A stretch of 55,758 bases of DNA, taken from an uncultured bacterium. Lineage in GTDB: Bacteria > Cyanobacteriota > Vampirovibrionia > Gastranaerophilales > Gastranaerophilaceae. The position numbers were made by a program, and so were the translations under genes. The notes under the pieces were generated by a model that worked only from the letters and a program-made list of their open reading frames with translations, did no database searches and was not told the DNA's origin. The stretch covers positions 1 to 55,758 of the forward strand of contig CACZCH010000010.1 of NCBI GenBank assembly GCA_902779645.1, in the 5' to 3' direction. Positions 45,117-53,245 of this stretch are shown here, piece by piece; within the stretch, counting starts at the first letter, position 1, and every line of letters starts with the position of its first letter.

Positions 45117-45386
45117 ATGAAAATTCAGAAAATAGATAATACAAATTTTGGAACACTATTTAAACTATCCAATGCAACATTAAATGCAATATCTCGTACG
45201 ACAAAACTTTCGGTAGATGAATTGCATAGATTACCTATGGCTGAAGCAATTCGACTTATGAAAGACAGAGCTGCTATAAAGGAACCAAGCAAATTTAAGC
45301 TATGGTTGGCCGAAAAATATAAACAATTCGGAGAAAGAAACGGACTTTTGAAAAAACAATATAATATTTATACAGATGTGGATTAA
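45117..45386 (+). CDS. Orphan small protein inside the exporter operon
   Basis: An 89-residue protein between macA and macB, 2 bases before the macB ATPase gene. Start MKIQKIDNTNFGTLFKLSNA contains NTNFGTL, similar to the N-terminal motif of other orphans here. The body is helical and basic (EAIRLMKDRAAIKEPSKFKL, WLAEKYKQFG), with no signal peptide. AGGGGGAAGGTAT precedes the ATG. Its position suggests it is a substrate, regulator or chaperone of the pump (inference). Confidence 0.75.
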   Translation: MKIQKIDNTNFGTLFKLSNATLNAISRTTKLSVDELHRLPMAEAIRLMKDRAAIKEPSKFKLWLAEKYKQFGERNGLLKKQYNIYTDVD

Positions 45387-45388
45387 AA

Positions 45389-46105
45389 ATGGCACTAATA
45401 GAAGTTAGACACGCAGTAAAAACATATCAAATGGGCGAAGAGACCTTTTATGCAATGAATGATATTTCATTTTCGATAGAAGAAGGTGAATTTGTGGCGA
45501 TTATGGGTACTTCAGGTTCAGGGAAATCTACCTGTATGAATATGCTCGGGACTTTAGATAAACCTACCAGCGGGGAATATTACCTTGACGGAGTCGATGT
45601 TTTATCGCTTAGTTCGGATGAATTATCTGATATTAGAAACAATAAAATAGGGTTTGTATTTCAAGGTTTCAATTTGATATCAAGAACTTCCGCACTAGAT
45701 AACGTAGTTATGCCTATGATTTATAAAGGGATATCCGAAGAAGATAGATTAAAAAGAGCAAGAGAAGCTTTAAAAATTGTAGGCTTGGAAAATAAAGAAA
45801 ACAATATGCCTTCTCAAATGTCAGGTGGTCAGCAGCAAAGAGTTGCAATCGCGCGTGCGATAGTTAATGATGCTCCCCTAATATTGGCGGATGAACCTAC
45901 GGGTAATTTGGATACAAAAACAAGTATTGATGTTATGGAATTTTTTGTTAACCTTAATGAAAATCTCGGTAAAACGGTTGTGCTTGTTACTCACGAACCT
46001 GACATTGCGCAATATACAAAGCGTATAATCAAATTCAAAGACGGTCAGATTGTTTCTGATTTACCGAAAGAAGAATGGCTGAAGCAGAGGAACAGAGAAA
46101 CATAG
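45389..46105 (+). CDS. macB: MacB-type ABC exporter ATPase
   Basis: A 238-residue ATPase with Walker A (GTSGSGKST), Q loop, signature (MSGGQQQRVAIARAIV), Walker B (LILADEPTGNLD) and switch His (VTHEPD). The LolD/MacB subclass is indicated by its operon with a MacB-type permease. Here ATPase and permease are separate proteins, unlike the fused E. coli MacB. Confidence 0.95.
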   Translation: MALIEVRHAVKTYQMGEETFYAMNDISFSIEEGEFVAIMGTSGSGKSTCMNMLGTLDKPTSGEYYLDGVDVLSLSSDELSDIRNNKIGFVFQGFNLISRTSALDNVVMPMIYKGISEEDRLKRAREALKIVGLENKENNMPSQMSGGQQQRVAIARAIVNDAPLILADEPTGNLDTKTSIDVMEFFVNLNENLGKTVVLVTHEPDIAQYTKRIIKFKDGQIVSDLPKEEWLKQRNRET

Positions 46106-46118
46106 GGGTAAATATAAA

Positions 46119-47345
46119 TTGATTGACTTCAAATCAACACTAAAAATAGCTTTAAAATCCTTAGAAGTTAATAAAATGCGTTCGGCACTGACTTCTTTAG
46201 GTATTATTATAGGCGTCGGAGCTGTTATTATAATGCTGGCACTAGGTTCCGGTGCAAATAAACAGGTTCAAGAAAACATTGAATCAATGGGTTCAAATGT
46301 TTTAACAATTCGTTCCGCATCAGCAAAGACTGGCGGAGTTTCGATGGGAATGGGCTCAAAACCGACTTTATCTGTAAAAGATGCGGAAGCTATTCAAAAA
46401 AATGCAAGAGGAGTTGAAGCTGTTGCACCGATTATGAGTTCTTCAAAACAGGCTATGTACGGAAATCAGAATTGGCAGACTTCCGTATACGGAATTACAA
46501 CATCATATCTCTACGTAAAAAGCTATGAGATAAAAGAAGGACGAGCTTTTACACGTGATGATGACAGTAATGCGGCAAAAGTCGCAATTATTGGTTCAAC
46601 CGTAGAAAATGAACTTTTCGGAGATATAAATTCAATCGGAAAAACAATAAGAATCGGAAATGTGCCCTTTAAAGTAATAGGAACTCTTGTATCTAAAGGA
46701 GCAATGGGACCTATGGATCAGGATGACGTAATATTTATCCCGCTTACTACCGCGCAAAGGAAAGTGTTTGGAACAGATTTCCCTGGGTCTGTCAGTCAAA
46801 TTCTTGCAAAAGCATCTTCTGTTGAAGAAAGTACGATTGCACAAAAAGATATTGAAGAGATTTTGCGCTCAAGACATAATTTGGGCAGAACTCAAGAAAA
46901 TGACTTTGAGATTAGGAATTCGGCAGAATTTCAAGAAAAAATGAAATCAACAATTCAAACATTATCACTCTTTTTAGCTTTTGTAGCTTCAATTTCTTTG
47001 ATAGTCGGCGGTATAGGGGTTATGAATATTATGCTCGTTTCTGTAACAGAACGTACAAAAGAGATTGGAATCAGAATGGCAATCGGAGCAAGAGCAAGTG
47101 ATATAAGACTTCAATTCTTGATAGAGGCTCTTGTTCTGGCATTAATAGGCGGAGTTATTGGTATAGTTTCAGGTATAGTAATATCTTTGCTTATTGGCGC
47201 TCTGACAAGTCAGCCGATAGTATTTACAATAATGCCTATAATCTTATCATTTACCGTGTCAGCTCTTGTCGGTGTCGGATTTGGCTATTATCCTGCATAC
47301 AAGGCATCTCTTCTTAATCCGATTGATGCACTAAGATATGAATAA
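46119..47345 (+). CDS. MacB-type ABC exporter permease
   Basis: A 408-residue permease of the FtsX/MacB family: one N-terminal helix (about 20-45), a large periplasmic MacB_PCD domain (50-275), and three C-terminal helices (SLIVGGIGVMNIMLVSVTER, ALVLALIGGVIGIVSGIVIS, and the last near 365-390) ending NPIDALRYE. Start is TTG 46119 after AGGGGTAAATATAAA. Completes a mechanotransmission-type tripartite exporter with MacA and TolC. Confidence 0.94.
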   Translation: MIDFKSTLKIALKSLEVNKMRSALTSLGIIIGVGAVIIMLALGSGANKQVQENIESMGSNVLTIRSASAKTGGVSMGMGSKPTLSVKDAEAIQKNARGVEAVAPIMSSSKQAMYGNQNWQTSVYGITTSYLYVKSYEIKEGRAFTRDDDSNAAKVAIIGSTVENELFGDINSIGKTIRIGNVPFKVIGTLVSKGAMGPMDQDDVIFIPLTTAQRKVFGTDFPGSVSQILAKASSVEESTIAQKDIEEILRSRHNLGRTQENDFEIRNSAEFQEKMKSTIQTLSLFLAFVASISLIVGGIGVMNIMLVSVTERTKEIGIRMAIGARASDIRLQFLIEALVLALIGGVIGIVSGIVISLLIGALTSQPIVFTIMPIILSFTVSALVGVGFGYYPAYKASLLNPIDALRYE

Positions 47346-47396
47346 TTGGAGTCGTTATCTCTCCTTATTATGGTTAGACACTCAAATCTTTGCGTA

Positions 47397-47588
47397 TTTT
47401 CTCCCATAGCCAGGAGAATTAGAGGTGGCTTAACGGAACTAATTGATTACCAGTTTGCAATATTTTTGAGAATTTGCCCCTACGGGTTATGACCCACCTA
47501 ACCTGTCTTGACTTGCTCGCATTAAACAAATATCGCTCACGCTTTCATTCTCTGCTCGCAAGTCGCTCCCTGGTTAGGGAGGGATTTT
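47397..47588. repeat. Composite dispersed repeat, copy A
   Basis: Starts TTCTCCCATAGCCAGGAGAA, continues with ACCAGTTTGCAATATTT and GCCCCTACGGG, and ends CTGGTTAGGGAGGGATTTT. Copy B is at 49269-49390. Copy A holds an extra 70-base module starting CTTGACTTGCTCGCATTAAA, also found near 117 in the tRNA-Arg region. The rest of the 47346-47751 gap has AT-rich leader sequence for the next gene. Confidence 0.8.
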
Positions 47589-47703
47589 TTATATTTTATG
47601 TAAAGATTTGTAAAAATTTTCTATTAAACCCTAAAGTTTTCTAAAAAAATGCCGATATATATATCAAATATAAATATAAAAAAGGGATAACACTCTCCTT
47701 AAA

Positions 47704-47719
47704 CCTCCACAAGAGGAGG
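47704..47719 (+). other. Hairpin in leader of 47752 gene
   Basis: CCTCC-ACAAGA-GGAGG in the 5' leader, 33 bases before the start codon. The GGAGG half mimics a ribosome site and is followed by a five-codon open frame (ATGAGAAGTTATTAA), so it may be a leader-peptide arrangement. Confidence 0.35.
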
Positions 47720-47751
47720 AAGATGAGAAGTTATTAAAAAGGAGTAAAACT

Positions 47752-49212
47752 ATGGCAATCGAATCCGTAGACATGAACAGAGCACTGAATTCTGCATCTT
47801 ATGCACAACAAGTGATAAAAAGCGGTAAAATAACCGCTGAAGAAAGAGCACAACTCGCCACAAAATGGGGAGCAGATAAGATTCAGCTATGGGAATCAAT
47901 TGACGGTACAGAATATAAGATAGACGATGTCAGTTATGACAGCGCAAAAGCTGCCGGAGCTGATGCTGCAGCTGAAAGCGTCGGATATGACGGCGGTAAA
48001 ACCGGCGCAGGATTCGTTGATTTAGGATTATCAGCAGCAGGCGCAGTCGTAGGACGAACAATCGGCGGAAATCTCGTCGGAGCTGCTGCATTAAAGTTGG
48101 GACTTGAAAAATCGGTAAAGATTGGTACAAAAACGTTAAAAAGCGGAGGTGGAAAACTAAGCGATGTTGCAACGGTCATATTGGCTTCTGCAATAGTGGC
48201 AAAATATTTAGCACAAAAACCGAATGAAGAACAATATGACGCTCTTATGAAAATACAAGAAAGCGAACTTCCGCAAGGGAATACCGCTTTAGAAGAAGCT
48301 CAAATAAACTTGGCTGATGCAACAGAAAAAGTAACAGAACTTTCTGAAGAAGCAGAAGCTAAAAATGAAGAAGCTAACGATAAGATTGAAGAACAAAAAG
48401 CTTTATTTGATTTTTATAGAACTGAATATATGGCGCTTAAAGAGAAAGCCCAATCGGGCGAGAAATTGACTCCTGAAGAAAAAGCACTAATGGAAAAACT
48501 GACACCACTAATGCAAGAAATAGGAGACGGTATCGGTACAATTCAAGAAGATACACAAGGAGAAATCGAAGATATATACGGCAGCATCGAAGATTCTCAG
48601 GAAATCTATGATAATTCGGCTGAAACTATCGGCGAAGTTGAAGGTATGACAGAATACGTTGAAGGATTTGATGAAAATACAAGAGCTTCCTGTTACACAG
48701 AAGCGGCAGCTCAAGGAATTAATGCCGTTTCTGCGGGATTTGCAGCTGGCAGACTATGGGCAAAATCAGGAATAACGTTTGGAGCAACGTCTGTTTATGC
48801 AGCATTGGGAACCGCTGCGGCAATAGCAAGTAAAAGATTTGCCACTAAGCAATTGGACATGGCTAATCAAATCGACAACGAAATAGACGACAGAAGAAAT
48901 GTTCAGGATTTTGTAGGCGAAACACAAGGTGTATTTGAAGAGGAACTTGATAACTATGCAGGAAATATAGAAGTTGTTGAGGACTTGGAATTAGAAATAC
49001 CTGAAGATTTAGAAATACCTGAACCAACTACCGTACCAACAGAAGGCGGACAAGGCGGAGATCCGCTCGCAGCAGGTGCAGCAGGAATCAAGCCTGAAGA
49101 CAATAATCAAGGCGGAAGTCCGCTCGGAGGTCCGGCACCCGCACCAACTAACAAGCCGGAAGAAAATGACGAAGATGAAGACCCGAATAAGAAGAAAAAA
49201 GATAATGAATAA
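47752..49212 (+). CDS. Membrane-active-looking protein with coiled coil and acidic tail
   Basis: A 486-residue protein of unknown family. Three Ala/Gly-rich hydrophobic stretches (about 85-110, 140-158, 320-365) flank a Glu-rich coiled coil (180-310); the C-terminus is a Pro/Gly linker and a strongly acidic-then-basic tail. No signal peptide. The layout of hydrophobic segments around a coiled coil is like translocator or pore-forming proteins (inference only). AAAAAGGAGTAAAACT gives a strong start. Confidence 0.75.
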   Translation: MAIESVDMNRALNSASYAQQVIKSGKITAEERAQLATKWGADKIQLWESIDGTEYKIDDVSYDSAKAAGADAAAESVGYDGGKTGAGFVDLGLSAAGAVVGRTIGGNLVGAAALKLGLEKSVKIGTKTLKSGGGKLSDVATVILASAIVAKYLAQKPNEEQYDALMKIQESELPQGNTALEEAQINLADATEKVTELSEEAEAKNEEANDKIEEQKALFDFYRTEYMALKEKAQSGEKLTPEEKALMEKLTPLMQEIGDGIGTIQEDTQGEIEDIYGSIEDSQEIYDNSAETIGEVEGMTEYVEGFDENTRASCYTEAAAQGINAVSAGFAAGRLWAKSGITFGATSVYAALGTAAAIASKRFATKQLDMANQIDNEIDDRRNVQDFVGETQGVFEEELDNYAGNIEVVEDLELEIPEDLEIPEPTTVPTEGGQGGDPLAAGAAGIKPEDNNQGGSPLGGPAPAPTNKPEENDEDEDPNKKKKDNE

Positions 49213-49230
49213 CGTGAAGTGAATTATAAT

Positions 49231-49261
49231 AAAAAAAGGACAGTTAATAATGTCCTTTTTT
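49231..49261 (+). terminator. Terminator of 47752 gene
   Basis: A-run, GGACA, loop, TGTCC, T-run 19 bases after the stop. Confidence 0.85.
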
Positions 49262-49268
49262 GTTGGAA

Positions 49269-49390
49269 ATTCTCCCCTAGCTAGGGGAGCTAGAGGGGTC
49301 TTAACTGAACTAATTGGTTACCAGTTTGCAATATTTAAGCATTTGCCCCTACGGGCTGTGATCCACCCATACCCTCCCCGGTTAGGAAGG
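49269..49390. repeat. Composite dispersed repeat, copy B
   Basis: Opens with the perfect 18-base palindrome CTCCCCTAGCTAGGGGAG (49272-49289), then shares ACCAGTTTGCAATATTT and GCCCCTACGGG with copy A, ending CCCCGGTTAGGAAGGGAAG. Copies A and B bracket the 486-residue gene. The 49213-49554 gap also holds two terminators. Confidence 0.8.
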
Positions 49391-49487
49391 GAAGCGCCAA
49401 GTTACAAGCCAAGTTCTCCCTCCTTATGGAGATTCTATATTGATCTAGATTCTCAACTAATTAAAGAAGAATACGACAACGCTAAAA

Positions 49488-49516
49488 TAAAACCTCCCTA
49501 TTCAAGGAGGTTTTTA
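49488..49516. terminator. Terminator hairpin
   Basis: AAAACCTCC and GGAGGTTTTT arms; convergent position between the repeat and the minus-strand gene at 49555. Confidence 0.75.
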
Positions 49517-49554
49517 TTAGGTTTCATAAAATAATTTATATTAATAAAATTCCT

Positions 49555-50331
49555 TTATGCTCGCATATTTGCTAAATTTGTTTTATATTTTTCCATTAGT
49601 TCTACGTAATGCTTTTTTGCCTCTGCTTCATTTTTTATAAACGATTCTGATGCGGGTTGATTATATTCAAATATAACTTCACCGTTTTTAATAGCCAATC
49701 TTCTCATACTTTTATCTTCTGCAACTCTTCTTGAATTTCTGTACTCAGAAACAGGAGTATACCTCGCATAAGAAATCCCGTATTTGTCCGGAGGAGTTAT
49801 ATTAATCAATGTATGCCTGCTGCTTTTTCCTGTCTTTGGATCTTTTACCATTGTATAAACAGAACAAATACCGCTTTGGTGGTCAATATTGGTTCTGTAA
49901 CAGTTTTCTGTCAAATCTATATATGTCTCTTTCTGTACTGTTTCTAAATTATTAGCTTGCAATTTAACTATATCAACCGGTTTTTTCAATATTGTTCTGA
50001 AAAATTGCTCAAGTTTTTCTTTAGTGTCAATAGCTTTTTTTGAAGCCGAACGCAGAAGCTGAAGTGCTTCCTCTGGCTTTTTAGGATCAAATCCTGATTT
50101 TGTATTCAAGTTCGGATAATATTTAAACTTAACATTTTTTGTTTCTAAAATTATATCTCCCAGCTCTTTATCGAAGTTATTTCTAACCACCAATAAAACA
50201 TCACCCTCTTTTTTTACATTTGGTAAAATCTGTTTCTTCATATTCTTCAAAGCAGGTGCTAATTTGTCTTTTAAAGCCGGAGTCGGCTGTTTTATAAGGA
50301 AAGCGCCTTTAAAATTTATACTATTATCCAT
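49555..50331 (-). CDS. Unknown protein with N-terminal INFKGAF motif
   Basis: A 258-residue protein. The start at 50331 (MDNSINFKGAFLIKQPTPAL) is set by GAAAGGATTTGACCAAC; a TTG 9 bases upstream overlaps the site. SINFKGAF is the clearest case of the motif shared by orphans in this window. The body mixes strands (DVLLVVRNNFDKELGDIILE) and helices, with Cys at ENCYRTN and GICSVY. No signal peptide, no family recognised. Confidence 0.68.
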   Translation of the reverse strand: MDNSINFKGAFLIKQPTPALKDKLAPALKNMKKQILPNVKKEGDVLLVVRNNFDKELGDIILETKNVKFKYYPNLNTKSGFDPKKPEEALQLLRSASKKAIDTKEKLEQFFRTILKKPVDIVKLQANNLETVQKETYIDLTENCYRTNIDHQSGICSVYTMVKDPKTGKSSRHTLINITPPDKYGISYARYTPVSEYRNSRRVAEDKSMRRLAIKNGEVIFEYNQPASESFIKNEAEAKKHYVELMEKYKTNLANMRA

Positions 50332-50429
50332 GTTGGTCAAATCCTTTCATATAGAACTAAAAATCGTAAAAATAAAATTTGCTATCTTAATTCATAATAT
50401 GTAACATAATTTAATATTTTATTAATATT

Positions 50430-50462
50430 AAAAACTCCCTTTGAAAAACAAAGGGAGTTTTA
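50430..50462 (-). terminator. Terminator of SLH gene
   Basis: AAACTCCCTTTG and CAAAGGGAGTTTT arms downstream of the SLH gene on the minus strand. Confidence 0.9.
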
Positions 50463-50477
50463 GAAATTATACATTCA

Positions 50478-51614
50478 TTATTCGTATATATAACCATTTG
50501 TTAAATCAATCTTCAACGGACCTAGAAGTCTGATATTAATAATCTCATTCGGCTTTGTTAGAACTTTTTTATTCTTAAACAACTTAGCCCAGAATCCGTT
50601 AACTTGAGGATCAAGAGTTGCTACACCATATAACATAACTGCTTGGTCTGCCGGCGTTACAAGAACTTCGTTCTTTATAATAATTTCACCGTTTTGTTTG
50701 AATCTCTTAGCTCTTTGAACATATTTGATCTGACCTTTCAAATCACTTCCTTGTTCAACAAGCAGATACCCTTCTTTTGTAACAATATTTTTAGGAACCT
50801 TAGCTGTATATATATCAGCTGTATTTGAGAACTGAGAACCTACTACCGTTTCTAACTGAATCGGGAATATTGCACCGGCAGGAATTACACCGATTGAGCC
50901 TTGTACTCTTACACCATCTAAAATATAGCCTTCTGCGGTTCTCTTTTGCATGTTTTCAGCAAGTTTAGCATTCGGATTAAGTTTTGCTTCCTGCATCATC
51001 TTATACAACAAAGCTGCAACTTCTGCTCTGTTCATAGGTCTGTTTGGTTCCATCTTACCTTCTCTGCCTGGTTCAATAACATCTAAATCAAGAAGCTGAG
51101 ATTTTGCAGCAGCCATCAAGAACCAAGCCGGAAGTTGTGTATAATCTTCATAGCTCTTTTCAATAACGCTTTGAGCTCTTTGTTCGCTAATATTAGAAGT
51201 TGTTAAAGCATTTACTGCGATTGAAATAGCTTCAGCTCTTGTTACAGGGTCATAAGGTCTGAAGTCTGCACCTCTTCCGTTTGGAATAAGGTCAAAATAA
51301 ACTGCTTTTTGTATAATATTATATCCCCAGAAATCAGGCTCAATATCACCATAATCAATAGGTTGAGTAACTGTCGTATTTTCCTGACCCAAAGATTTTA
51401 TTACCATAGAAGCAAATTCTGCTCTTGATACAGGGATATCAGGTTTGTAAGTTCCGTCAGGATAACCTACTAAAACACCGATTTCTGTCAAAAATTTAAT
51501 TGATTGGTAGCACCAGTGGCTTTCATTCATATCTGTATAAAAAGCATTCGCCGGAGCATTAAACACACACAGCAAGCTAAAAACAATTAGTCCTTGCAAT
51601 ATCTTTTTGAACAT
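50478..51614 (-). CDS. SLH-domain envelope protein
   Basis: A 378-residue protein with a Sec signal peptide (MFKKILQGLIVFSLLCVFNA) and three S-layer homology repeats: SHWCYQSIKFLTEIGVLVGY..., FWGYNIIQKAVYFDLI..., and WFLMAAAKSQLLDLDV..., each ending in R-A-E. SLH domains bind cell-wall polymers. The C-terminal domain (230-378) is beta-rich (LLVEQGSDLKGQIKYVQRAK, INIRLLGPLKI), has faint VirB10/TrbI-like spacing, and resembles the exported protein at 40015-40722. AAAGGAGGACTATTA fixes the start. Probably links wall and outer membrane, as SLH proteins do in cyanobacteria-like envelopes (inference). Confidence 0.9.
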   Translation of the reverse strand: MFKKILQGLIVFSLLCVFNAPANAFYTDMNESHWCYQSIKFLTEIGVLVGYPDGTYKPDIPVSRAEFASMVIKSLGQENTTVTQPIDYGDIEPDFWGYNIIQKAVYFDLIPNGRGADFRPYDPVTRAEAISIAVNALTTSNISEQRAQSVIEKSYEDYTQLPAWFLMAAAKSQLLDLDVIEPGREGKMEPNRPMNRAEVAALLYKMMQEAKLNPNAKLAENMQKRTAEGYILDGVRVQGSIGVIPAGAIFPIQLETVVGSQFSNTADIYTAKVPKNIVTKEGYLLVEQGSDLKGQIKYVQRAKRFKQNGEIIIKNEVLVTPADQAVMLYGVATLDPQVNGFWAKLFKNKKVLTKPNEIINIRLLGPLKIDLTNGYIYE

Positions 51615-51718
51615 TAATAGTCCTCCTTTTTCATATATCCTTTAGGATTATAATATATTAAATATGTTTTTAATGCAATTTGGAGGAAAATTCTGTTAAC
51701 AAATCTACATAAAAAGTT

Positions 51719-51760
51719 AGGAAGTGAGTGGGTCGGGAACATTCGCTATTTTCACTTCCT
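51719..51760 (-). terminator. Long-loop terminator of the sigma factor gene
   Basis: AGGAAGTGA and TCACTTCCT arms with a 24-base loop; on the minus strand it is followed by AACTTTTT. Lies just after the sigma gene and includes AAGTGA-type units. Confidence 0.5.
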
Positions 51761-51767
51761 CACTTGC

Positions 51768-52688
51768 TTATTCCAAATAAGTTCTATAATCTTCTATACA
51801 CTCTACTTTCCTAAGTTTTTGTATCGCTATTGTTTCCAACTGTCTTATCCTCTCTTTTGAAAAACCTAGAGAATTCCCAATTTGTTCTAGCGTTTTAGGT
51901 TCTTCGTCATCAATCCCAAACCTCCTTTTTAAAATTTCTTGTTCACGTTTATCCAGTTTTGATAACAAATGTCGCAAATTCCTTTGTTTCAATGTTGCTT
52001 GTGTATTATTTTCAGGCGTACAATAACTTGTATCAGCGACATAATCTTGTATGCACAAATCATCAGTAACAGAAGTTTCCAAGCTTATTGGTTCTGCTTT
52101 TATAGCAGAGCGAACTTCTTCTATTCTTTTCTTTGAAAGTCCTGAAATCTTTGATATTGTCTCATCATCCGGTTCAAGAGTTTCATCACATTCAGCAATA
52201 GAACAAGCTTTTTTATACTTACGAATTTTTTCGAGCATATGCACAGGGATACGAATAGTTTTTGACTGATTGGATATAGCTCTGATAATAGTTTGTTTAA
52301 TCCACCAAGTCGCATAAGTTGAAAACTTAAAATTCTTTTTGTAATCGAACTTTTCTGCTGCCTTTATAAGCCCCATTGAACCTTCCTGAACCAAATCCAT
52401 GAACAAAACGCCCTGTCCGATGTACTTTTTAGCAATACTTACTACAAGTCTCAAATTAGCCTGAACAAGCTCTCTCATCGCTTCTTCTTTTTCAATTTTA
52501 TCACCCTCTTGAATTTTTCTCCCAAGTTTAGATTCTTCCTGTTTTGTAAGGATTTTTTTTCTACCAATTTCTTTTAAGTACATTTGTAAAATATCATCAT
52601 TATTTACAATAGTACTAAAAGTCTGCGGTTCACCATTCGAATCTTCATTTAAATCAATATATTCAACATTACTTAAAACTGCACTCAT
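51768..52688 (-). CDS. Sigma-70 family RNA polymerase sigma factor (group 2-like)
   Basis: A 306-residue sigma factor with region 1.2 ([20 protein letters not shown]), region 2 ([49 protein letters not shown]), region 3 and region 4 ([36 protein letters not shown]). There is no region 1.1, so it is either a short primary sigma or a group 2 sigma of the cyanobacterial RpoD-like type. A second sigma elsewhere cannot be excluded. GAGGAGGAAGTAT precedes the ATG. Confidence 0.93.
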   Translation of the reverse strand: MSAVLSNVEYIDLNEDSNGEPQTFSTIVNNDDILQMYLKEIGRKKILTKQEESKLGRKIQEGDKIEKEEAMRELVQANLRLVVSIAKKYIGQGVLFMDLVQEGSMGLIKAAEKFDYKKNFKFSTYATWWIKQTIIRAISNQSKTIRIPVHMLEKIRKYKKACSIAECDETLEPDDETISKISGLSKKRIEEVRSAIKAEPISLETSVTDDLCIQDYVADTSYCTPENNTQATLKQRNLRHLLSKLDKREQEILKRRFGIDDEEPKTLEQIGNSLGFSKERIRQLETIAIQKLRKVECIEDYRTYLE

Positions 52689-52844
52689 ATACTTCCTCCT
52701 CTACTCTTCCGAACAAAAAGGTGCATATATACACCTCTCTTTTAATATATTTTCCCCTTCTAATTTACCCTTCTCATGGAATAAGACGAAATATATTAAA
52801 AAAAGTTCCATAAAACTTATCGAATTTTATACAAATCCAGTTTA

Positions 52845-53189
52845 TTATCCCCATTTTTTAGGATCAAATTTAAAATCTTGAACTTTCATATTCAAAGATT
52901 GCAAATATGGTTGAAATTTTTGGAGCAAAAGTACTTTTCTAAAAGATAACTCTTGTGCTATTACTGGATTCTCGCAAGCTATAACCATAACACCCTGCGG
53001 AAGCATAGAAAACGGACGGGATTTTTTCTTAAATTTTTCAGGCAGAATCTTATCCCACATATTAAACAGGTTTGTTCTTGCAACAGCTTTTTTCAATTGA
53101 GGATTATCCATCATTGATTCAATTACAGAATCAACTCCTTCAAAATCCGTATATAAAACCTTTCCCAAAATAACTCCTTTTTCCTGCAT
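52845..53189 (-). CDS. DUF721/DciA-like protein
   Basis: A 114-residue protein fitting the DUF721/DciA pattern: NLFNMWDKILPEKFKKKSRP, VMVIACENPVIAQELSFRK, LLLQKFQPYL, VQDFKF. DciA proteins load or assist the replicative helicase DnaB in most bacteria. The start is either ATG 53189 or TTG 53168; the latter has AAGGAG 5 bases upstream and may be the true one. It is divergent from the NrnA gene. Confidence 0.75.
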   Translation of the reverse strand: MQEKGVILGKVLYTDFEGVDSVIESMMDNPQLKKAVARTNLFNMWDKILPEKFKKKSRPFSMLPQGVMVIACENPVIAQELSFRKVLLLQKFQPYLQSLNMKVQDFKFDPKKWG

Positions 53190-53233
53190 TTATGTTGATT
53201 GTGGCTAAATTTTACTATTTACCGCCTTTGTGT

Positions 53234-53239
53234 TAACAT
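53234..53239 (+). promoter_or_regulatory. Extended -10 of NrnA operon
   Basis: TGT-TAACAT ends 6 bases before the ATG of the DHH gene; TTTACT at 53211 may be the -35. No ribosome site is present, fitting a leaderless mRNA. Confidence 0.5.
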
Positions 53240-53245
53240 TCCCTT

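Noticed and set aside
45389..47345. LolCDE lipoprotein exporter instead of MacAB
   Set aside because: The ATPase alone could be LolD, but the operon has a MacA adaptor and TolC channel and a permease with a MacB-type periplasmic domain.
49250..49534. 94-codon plus-strand frame after the 486-residue gene
   Set aside because: It translates a terminator, the composite repeat and a second terminator. The last part looks mildly protein-like but there is no start site, so at most a decayed remnant.
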